NCBI GenBank assembly: GCA_014529385.2 | Contig: CM043942.1 | Span: 110,604,141 to 110,668,140 of the forward strand | Direction: 5' to 3' | From: Adiantum capillus-veneris | Taxonomy: Eukaryota > Streptophyta > Polypodiopsida > Polypodiales > Pteridaceae | Length of the DNA stretch: 64,000 bases | Shown here: positions 57,406 through 64,000 of the stretch, one piece after another | Position numbering within the stretch: position 1 is the stretch's first letter | Layout: each line of letters starts with the position of its first letter | Program-made: the position numbers and the translations under genes | The notes under the pieces: model-generated | What the model was told of the DNA's origin: nothing | The model's database searches: none | The model's input: the letters and a program-made list of their open reading frames with translations, nothing else

Positions 57406-58500
57406 TCACCTCGATATGAAGTCTGGATAATTTAGTCTCATTACATCATCACGTTCCCAAGTGGCATCTTCCTGAGGATACGTTGACCATTTAACAAGGT
57501 GTTCAATAATGGTCCGATTACGTAGAGGCTTGGTTCTGCTATGAAATATTGCTTCGGGATATACTTCAAAAGTTTCATCAGTAGATATAGATAATAGAGA
57601 ATCATCAAGAATATGTCGTGGATCAGGTACATACTTCTTGAGTAAGCTGACGTGAAAAACATAATGTACCTTTATGTGTGGTGGTAGCAAGAGTCTGTAA
57701 GCTTGATCATTAATTCGCTCTTTGATTACAAAAGGTCCACAATATATGGCACTTAGCTTATTACACTTACCCATTGATAAAGAACTACGTTTGGGTTTCA
57801 CTCTCAAGAATACCATATCGCCTTCTTCAAAAAGTCTCATAGATCGTTTTGGATCAGCATAACTCTTCTGTCTATCTTGAGCAGTCTTAATATCCTGCCG
57901 TATAAGATTGATTGTAGTTGCATTTCATCCAACATTTCTTTGGACGCTTGAACTGATATGAGAGGATCTATCCATTTGAGTGGAGTAAGACACTCTTGTC
58001 CATACAATGCTTGAAAAGGAGACATTTCAATTGAGCATGGAATGATGAATTATATGTAAATTCAACCAAATATAAATATCGAGTCCATTTGCTCTGCTCA
58101 TGCATACAATAAGCTCTCAACATGTCTTCAATGATTTGATTTTTTCTTTCTGTCTGCCCATCAGTTTGAGGATGATAAGCAGTATTAAAGGCTAATTGGG
58201 TTCCTGTAGCTGAGAATAATTCTTTCCAAAAGTTAGAGGTGAACTTTGCATCATGATAAAAAATTATCCTTCAAAGTAGACCATGATACATGAAAACGCC
58301 TTTTATGAAGACTTGAGCTATATCCTTAGCCGTAAATGTTGTCTTGATTGGAAATAAATGGGTCATTTTTGTAAGCATATCAACAACCACAAAAATAGAG
58401 TTTTATCCCAGAGATGTAGGAGGTCCTGTAATAAAATCCATGGATATGCATTCCCACTTCATTTGTGGAGCATCAATAGGTTGAAGCTTACTGGGATATC
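57406..58500 (-). pseudogene. Chromovirus integrase with C-terminal chromodomain
   Basis: The core (about 58480-58030) reads across frames with WECISMDFITGPPTS, VVVDMLTKMTHLFPI, YHDAKFTSNFWKELFS (usual SDRD altered) and TAYHPQTDGQTERKNQ. 58025-57837 has MSPFQALYGQECLTPL. The last ORF 57840-57406 (144 codons) has the GPF/Y module IYCGPFVIKERINDQAYRL and then VHYVFHVSLLKKY. A chromodomain follows at residues about 91-142 (IIEHLVKWSTYPQEDATWER). Chromodomains of this group are thought to steer integration to particular chromatin. Frameshifts and stops make it inactive, but the terminal ORF is clean. Confidence 0.82.
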
Positions 58501-58631
58501 AAATTCATTCAGCTTTAATACGTTGACATGTTAAACATCACATTACGGAAGTAAAGGTCATCACATTCAACATGAAAGCCTTTTATGTGCCTTTCCTGCT
58601 TCTCTTTGTGATTATTTAGGTTTATCAAGTA

Positions 58632-59762
58632 CTAGATCTTTAAGTAATATGGGTCATGAGTCATACCTCCTTGAATAAGGTCAATTAAAGAAGTAGTAGA
58701 GGTTGTGACAGCCGCTATAGTACTCTTCATACTTAAAGCATCGGCCACAAGATTTTCCTTCCCGGGTTTATATTCGATTCCAAAATCATATTTGCATAAC
58801 AACTCCATCCATTTCCGTTGTCGCATATTAAGGTCATGCTGGCTATAGATCCACTTTAGGCTTCTATGGTCGGTATGTAGTTCAAATCTCCTTCCAAGAA
58901 GATAATATCGCCATACTTTAAGAGCATGGGCAATGGCCAATAATTCCAAGTCATGTGTAGGATAATTCAACTCATGTATATGTAATTTACGAGATTCATA
59001 AGCTACTGGTTTTCCTTCTTGAGACAGAACGCCACCAATTGCTTGTCCACTTGCATCAGTGAGCACAATGAATGTCTTTGAGAAGTCTGGAAGCTGTAGT
59101 ATTGGAGCATTCACCAAAGCTTCTTTGAGTTTCTTAAAAGTAGCTTGAGCACGTTCATTCCAAGTAAACACTTTAGCTTTCTTAAGCATATTAGTCAATG
59201 GAGATGCAATCTTAGCATAGCCTTCAATAAATGTACGATACCGTCCTGTCAAACCAAGAAAGCCACGTACTTCTTGTATTGATTTCAGTGTAGAGCTTTT
59301 TGACAGCTTCGATCTTACTTGGGTCAGTAGAAACACCATCTTTGGATACAATAAACTCCAAATATTCCACCTTGTCAGTGAAAAAGGTGCATTTGCTACA
59401 TTTGGCATAAAGTTGATTTTGACAAAAAAGTTCAAGTACTTGGTGCACATGTTGTTCGTGTTCTTCTCTGTTTCTTGAGTAAACCAAGATATTATCAAAG
59501 AACACAAGAACAAAATCGTCAAGATGTTCTCGAAACACGTCGTTCATAAGACGATTAGAAGTTGCAGGAGCATTAGTAAGTCCAAAAGGCATAACTGTAA
59601 ATTCATAGAGTCCAAAACGAGTATTAAAACCGGTCTTTGGTATGTCCTCCTCCTTGATTTGGATTTGGTAATACCCCGACCTAAGATCAATCTTTGTGAA
59701 GATAGAAGGTCCATGTAATGAATCAAGCAATTCATCAATCCTTGGTATTGCATACTTATTCT
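58632..59762 (-). pseudogene. Chromovirus RT and RNase H
   Basis: RT: IFTKIDLRSGYYQIQIKEED, FGLYEFTVMPFGLTNAPAT and then VFFDNILVYS, where the usual D-D pair is D-N, a lost catalytic Asp. A frame change near 59290-59500 separates palm and thumb (EVRGFLGLTGRYRTFIEGYA). RNase H (about 59100-58700): FIVLTDASGQAIGGVLSQEG, YPTHDLELLAIAHALKVWRY, ELHTDHRSLKWIYSQHDLN and ENLVADALS. It keeps its Asp/Glu residues. Confidence 0.83.
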
Positions 59763-59777
59763 TGACTGTTACCTGGT

Positions 59778-60503
59778 TTAATCCATGATAATCAATACAG
59801 AGACGTAAAGTACCATCATTTTCCTATTAAATAGAACAGAAGTACTCCATGGAGAAACACTGGGTCGAATGAAGCCTTGTTCAAGAAGTTGAGTTAATTG
59901 CTCCTTGAGTTCCGTAGATTTGGGTACTGACATTTTGTAAGATCTACGAGCAACTGGTTGAGCTCCTGGAGTAAGCTCTATTGCATGATCGACATCACAC
60001 CTAGGTGGTAGATGAGAAGGTTCTTTGGAAAATACATCATCAAACTTTGTTATCCATTCGGGTTCAGGTGAATCTATCTTCTCCTCTTTTGGGTTAAGCT
60101 TTACTGCGTAAATCCTCTCATTCTTCCTATGACTCTTCATAAGTTTGGTAAAGATCACTAGTTTGAGCTTAGGTTTTCCCCGTTTCCCAGTAACTGTAAC
60201 TCTAGGGTTTTGATCATTTTGAAAAGTCAATGAAGCATCTTTACAATGTATGTGAGCATCATTGGCTTTAAGCCAATCCATTCCTAGGATTCCATCGTAA
60301 ATTCCAATGGATAAGACTCTGAAGTTTGCAAAAGTATTGTGACCATCCAAAACAAAATTCAAGTTACCCACTAAATTAGAAGATATAACCTTCCTACCCG
60401 TAACTAGTTCTACTGTAAGGTCTGTACCAGGGAGTTCAGGTAGAATGAGGTTTTTGATGCACTTAGGAGATATGAAAGAATGTGTACTTCTTGAATCAAC
60501 CAA
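59778..60503 (-). pseudogene. Chromovirus protease and start of RT
   Basis: The protease active site reads MVDSRSTHSFIS, where the canonical Gly after D-S is Arg, probably inactivating. It is followed by DGILGMDWLKANDAHIHC. The RT entry includes LPPRCDVDHAIELTPGAQPV, RRSYKMSVPKSTELKEQ and LLEQGFIRPSVSPWSTSVL. A frame change near 59825 leads to the next RT segment. Confidence 0.8.
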
Positions 60504-60527
60504 TAGGGTAAAATGGTTACCTTGATA

Positions 60528-61709
60528 CTACGATGGGGTTTGAATAATTATAAATCGTTCATTCACTCCTTGATGTTCAATTGCAGCATGAACATACACA
60601 TTTGCTTGATTTTCTTCACCTCTAGCCCCTTGAGCTCTGTTAGCTTGAGGTCTTCCTTGAGGTCTTTGATTTCCTCCTCCTCCTGGACAAAGTTTATGAT
60701 TGACATTCCCATTCTTGTTATTGTTGATAGGCTGTCCATTCAGAACAAAAGGTGGGTTGCCTGGTCTAAAATTCCTCTGGCTTTGAGGTTGTCTCTGGTT
60801 TTGGTTAAAGTTCTGCTGATTGAAGTTCCTCTGAACTGCCGATGGTCTAGGTCTCAAGTTTCCAAAATTCCAATTCGGATTGAAGTTTTTATGTTCATAA
60901 TTGTCCACCAATCCTGTGAAGCTTGAATCGTTAAAGGGATAATCCCTGGATTGATGACTAGGATCAAGACAAGTGTAGCATAAATGTCTAGCTTTCATAT
61001 GTAATAAGTTTTCTCTTCTTTGTTGTGGATTTCCAGACCTTTGTGCCTCGTCTGGACGAGGTCATTTGATTTCATGAACAGAAACAGGTTCTGGTTTTCT
61101 CTTTCCGGTAGTAGATAAATCTATTTCAATGGGTTTGTCTACATCAAGGACATCTGCAAAACTGGTAAGATGAAGACTTTGAAGTCTAGTCTTCATAGGA
61201 TTATGTAGTCCTGACACGAATTGAGCTACCTTGACCTCTTGAGTCATCCCTGTTGGAGCATACTTGATAAGGGTTAAGAAATGTTGGTAGTATGATTCCA
61301 GATCTCTGGTCCCTTGAGTACAGTCAAGAAACTCATGCATACGGTCTGAATGATAAACTTTTTTCTGATAGTTCTTCTTAAGCTGGGTCTTAAGATAATC
61401 CAGAGTTGCAGCATTAGGATCAACATTGTTTTCTATGCAATGGTCTCTCCACCAATGCTTGGCTGTTTTCGCTAGTTTGAACTTAGCGATGATATCTTTG
61501 TTCACCGCTGATGAATGAGCCAAATCAAAGTAGTAATCCATGCGCTCGATCCAATCTTCAAGAATCTTGCCTACATCTTTGCCTTCCCCGCTAAAATTTT
61601 CAGGTTGAGACTCGCGAAGCATAGCATCGATGTCTCTATCGATGATGGTGTATTGAGGAACAATAGGAATATTTGCATTAGCAGTAGCCGCATTTCCTCT
61701 AGGAGGCAT
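60528..61709 (-). pseudogene. Chromovirus gag with degenerate knuckle
   Basis: The first ORF 61709-61062 (MPPRGNAATANANIPIV start) holds a Retrotrans_gag domain with EDWIERMDYYFDLAHSSAV, KFKLAKTAKHWWRDHC and LMP-like helices to VAQFVSGLHNPMKTRLQSL. After a stop and frame change, the ORF 60998-60528 carries the knuckle CYTCLDPSHQSRDY, with the last Cys of CX2CX4HX4C replaced by Tyr, and an Asn/Gln/Arg-rich tail. Particle protein of the element; disrupted here. Confidence 0.8.
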
Positions 61710-61950
61710 GGTAACTTACTGCACCATATCAACCAAGGTCATACTTAACAAAATATTCTATTCCATTCGAAGTCCTTAAATCAAATAGAATAGACGTTTA
61801 AAGATAAGATGAGAAGAAAATAGGAGAAAGAATAATGAATAAATTAATCCAATTTCTATATCACAAAACTTTGGGTTTTCAAGAGTCTACAAGGTATCTC
61901 GAAAGTTTCTAATAAATCTCAGTGGCTCTAACATAATGAACTCGGTAATA
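61710..61950. other. Short AT-rich spacer
   Basis: No LTR, primer-binding site or ORF recognised between chromovirus gag and the unknown gene family. Confidence 0.5.
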
Positions 61951-62784
61951 TCAATTGTGGCATCCTTCCACCAATGGAGCATAGTTATCCCATTCCTTGA
62001 GTATGTCTGATGGTTGACTCCAATAGTCCTTTATGATCTTTGGTTGGAACATTTCTTCATTGGCGTGTGAGTCATACAAGTATTGAGTAAGAGATTTATT
62101 TGTTACAGGTACCCGCATTTTAGTTTGGATAATCGCCTTCGTGTACCCGAAGTAGTCAACGAAGAAAGCATATTCCTTTGGAAAAACATCCGGTGTGTCC
62201 CATCCAACTTGGCTGTGAATATTTGCATAATCTGCAAGGCACTAATGTTTGTTGTAGGCATTGTATAAAATCTTTACATTGCGAGGGTTGTAGATTAGTG
62301 ACTTTCCAAATAAGTCAAAGAATAACTTCCAAGGTACTGGACTATAGGAATGTCGGTCATTGTTTTCGCACTGTCGCCCCCATACATTAAACATAACAAT
62401 GCTCAAACATCCCATAGCCATTACTAAGGGTAATATGTTTCTAACTATCCACGTTTCCTTTGTTCGTCTTAATGTGAGTTTATACGCATTTATATACAAT
62501 ATTTGGTTTGTGACAACAATTTCCTTTCCCAACTTCGAATGTATCCACTCGATACACCCAACATGCGAAGGTTTATGTTGAGGTGGTCTAAATTTGAGGT
62601 TCCCTGCAACATAATGATACCAAGCTCTGAAGGTATTTGGTACGATGAAATCCATAGACATCAACCTTTTCTTCTCTTCCCCGTTATGCGTAGTAGTGAC
62701 AAGTCTTTGTACTTCCACTCCAGTTTGGAAATGCTCTTCCACCATAAGGCGAGAGAGCCCATATCCCTTGAGGTAAGATGTTAA
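61951..62784 (-). pseudogene. Unrecognised gene family, copy A
   Basis: One - strand frame is open from about 62784 to 62242, then meets a TAG and continues in the same frame to TGA at 61951-61953. Landmarks: GLSRLMVEEHFQTGVEVQRL, SMDFIVPNTFRAWYHYVAG, LKFRPPQHKPSHVGCIEWIH, RQCENNDRHSYSPVPWKLFF and then FGKSLIYNP. After the TAG come CLADYANIHSQVGWDTPDVF, YAFFVDYFGYTKAII and KEWDNYAPLVEG. A possible 3' splice site (TGTGTGTGTAG before ATG at about 62804) precedes it. It is paralogous to copy B to the right. The TAG aligns with an Arg codon in copy B, so it is probably a nonsense mutation. No known domain, signal peptide or membrane segment seen. Confidence 0.55.
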
Positions 62785-62927
62785 TCATCTACACACACAT
62801 CCCATCACTCATGTTAGTTAGAATGATGAAAACCAAGATTCAAACTCAAGTATTATATCCTCAAAACAATATGTGTTATATCAAAATCAAATTTTTATAA
62901 CCACAAAAGAAAAGATACATAGTGTTT

Positions 62928-63751
62928 CTAAGGAGATACATAAATATGAAAGGGTCCAATGAACCAATTCTTGGTTCCTACAATTGAGGTTCTACCCCTA
63001 TATTTGTTCACATCTAGGGTGTCAAAGTTTAGCACTTCAACTTGTGCACTAAAAGTCGAGTGTTTCTTTTTGTACCATTCTTCCCCCCCCCGTGATACAT
63101 CCTTGGGTGATAATCCATTAAAGCCATTTACATGGGCATGTCGTTCGTTTACATCATTTCTGTAGAAATATCTACTCGAGTTCACTGCTATTGTCTGTGC
63201 TCGGGCAAGTCACTAATGCACCTTGGTTTCTCGTAGTCATCAAAGGCAATGGTAACATTTGTGAGGGTTGTATTTGAATGTAGGTCCATAGACTCTATTG
63301 AACCAATTTTGGGGTACATAATAGAATTGGTTGCCACCATTTGAATTCTTCCATACTCTGATTATGACCTTCTCACAAAAGAAGTATCTTTGGTTTAACA
63401 TAAGGGCCTTCTTACTAAGTAAGAGTTCACGACTTGGTATGTCCAAAAGAGAGAATAAGTTAAGGTAAAGAACATATCCTTGTACTTTAACATTGCCTTC
63501 TTGGATCTTTTCCTTCACCCAAAGCTGTGGGTTGGTCATGAATCTATCAAGCACTTGTGTTTGATGTTCAGGATGAGCTTCAATATATAACTCCCATGCT
63601 ACGTAAGTGTTGGGTATAAGAAAATCCCTAGTCCCCTTTGAAACTCGAGCCACTTTAACTCCCCAATGGAGACTGAATCCAATTGCGTAATTGAAAAGAT
63701 TCTTTGTGCAAAATCACTCGAGAGTTCATCAAGACAATTAAGAAGATCCAT
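62928..63751 (-). pseudogene. Unrecognised gene family, copy B (frameshifted)
   Basis: A strong 3' splice site (long pyrimidine tract ending TTCTTGTTTTAG) precedes ATG 63751 (MDLLNCLDELSSDFAQ). The frame shifts near 63705 into NLFNYAIGFSLHWGVKVARV, DFLIPNTYVAWELYIEAHPE, YVLYLNLFSLL, KVIIRVWKNSNGGNQFYYVP and NWFNRVYGPTFKYNP. A second shift near 63260 leads to NVTIAFDDYEKPRCISDLPE, then stops, then an open stretch 63185-62928 (DVNERHAHVNGFNGLSPKDV; GEEWYKKKHSTFSAQVEVL). Residues shared with copy A include DF-x-x-PNT-x-x-AW and G-x-x-x-x-YNP. I cannot assign a function. Confidence 0.5.
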
Positions 63752-63859
63752 CTAAAACAAGAAAAGAAAAGAGAGAAAACTTAGTACACATGTGAATCAA
63801 AACTAAATCTATGCTTCTTTCATTCATCAAAATTTAATCTTTATGATTTCATTACAATA

Positions 63860-64000
63860 TTATGGGTGTCTTGGAGCTGATTCATCAAATATTCTTTTAA
63901 CCCTCATAACAAGGTATTCTCTCAGACCTCCCTCGCGACAACGTGGTATGTAGTTATCCTCTAACTTTTCTTTTCCTATGACAGTTGCAAGAGCTTCAAA
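63860..64000 (-). CDS. Upstream exon of the unrecognised gene family (partial)
   Basis: Open from the window edge to TAA at 63860-63862, containing FEALATVIGKEKLEDNYIPR and EYLVMRVKRIFDESAPRHP. It lies about 110 bases upstream, on the - strand, of the splice acceptor of copy B. It could be an exon spliced to it from a GT within this segment, or the end of another family member. It is cut by the window edge. Confidence 0.35.
   Translation of the reverse strand, partial: FEALATVIGKEKLEDNYIPRCREGGLREYLVMRVKRIFDESAPRHP

Larger units (their letters stand above)
54024..61709 (-). mobile_element. Chromovirus-type Ty3/gypsy element, 5' LTR missing
   Basis: Gag (61709-60528), protease, RT, RNase H, integrase and a C-terminal chromodomain are all on the - strand in gypsy order. 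A polypurine tract (GTGGGAGGA, about 57375-57383 on the - strand) precedes a 3' LTR beginning TGTAAGATCCCC at 57374. A matching end, GGGGACCTCACA, at 54035-54024 gives a 12-bp imperfect terminal inverted repeat. Only about 240 bases separate gag from the next gene remnant at 61951, and no 5' LTR is visible, so the copy is 5'-truncated or rearranged. Confidence 0.75.

Overview
This is plant nuclear DNA built mostly from nested and decayed retrotransposons. There are no operons, ribosome binding sites or compact gene order. It has Ty1/copia and Ty3/gypsy LTR elements, one full-length L1-type LINE, long (AC)n, (CT)n and (GA)n microsatellites, and a fragment of a PLS-type pentatricopeptide (PPR) gene. 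The wording of the PPR fragment and the very long LTRs suggest a fern or another non-seed land plant; this is an inference, not a demonstration.

Layout. (1) 1-10.9 kb: a + strand copia element (gag, protease, integrase, RT, RNase H, 3' LTR) split by an internally deleted gypsy element at 1940-8457, with a TATC target-site duplication (TSD). (2) 10.9-12.3 kb: unassigned, CT-rich. (3) 12.3-32.85 kb: a - strand gypsy pol relic split twice. One insertion is a 9.3 kb dual-RNase-H (Tat-type) gypsy element at 13261-22593 with an ACGT TSD. The other is a 6.8 kb L1 LINE at 25516-32306 with a 15-bp TSD and a poly(A) tail. (4) 32.9-33.3 kb: PPR pseudogene fragment. (5) 33.3-36.1 kb: unassigned. (6) 36.1-36.6 kb: an alpha/beta-hydrolase coding segment, the only recognisable host enzyme. 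(7) 36.6-42.2 kb: a decayed + strand gypsy RT fragment split by a short-LTR element (36948-about 41595). The interior of that element holds a - strand gene for an HUH-type (rolling-circle Rep-like) endonuclease, followed by a coiled-coil ORF. (8) 42.2-54.0 kb: non-coding, with long microsatellites and small tandem duplications. (9) 54.0-61.7 kb: a - strand chromovirus-type gypsy element (gag, PR, RT, RNase H, IN, chromodomain) with a putative 3.35 kb 3' LTR and no visible 5' LTR. (10) 61.95-64.0 kb: at least two diverged tandem copies of a gene family I do not recognise, on the - strand and running off the window.

No coding segment is convincingly intact. The elements carry frameshifts, in-frame stops and lost catalytic residues, many of which look like C-to-T or G-to-A changes, as expected for methylated silenced repeats. 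The items most worth following up are the replitron-like HUH gene at about 39.2-40.8 kb and the unknown gene array at the right edge. No tRNA, rRNA or CRISPR features were seen.
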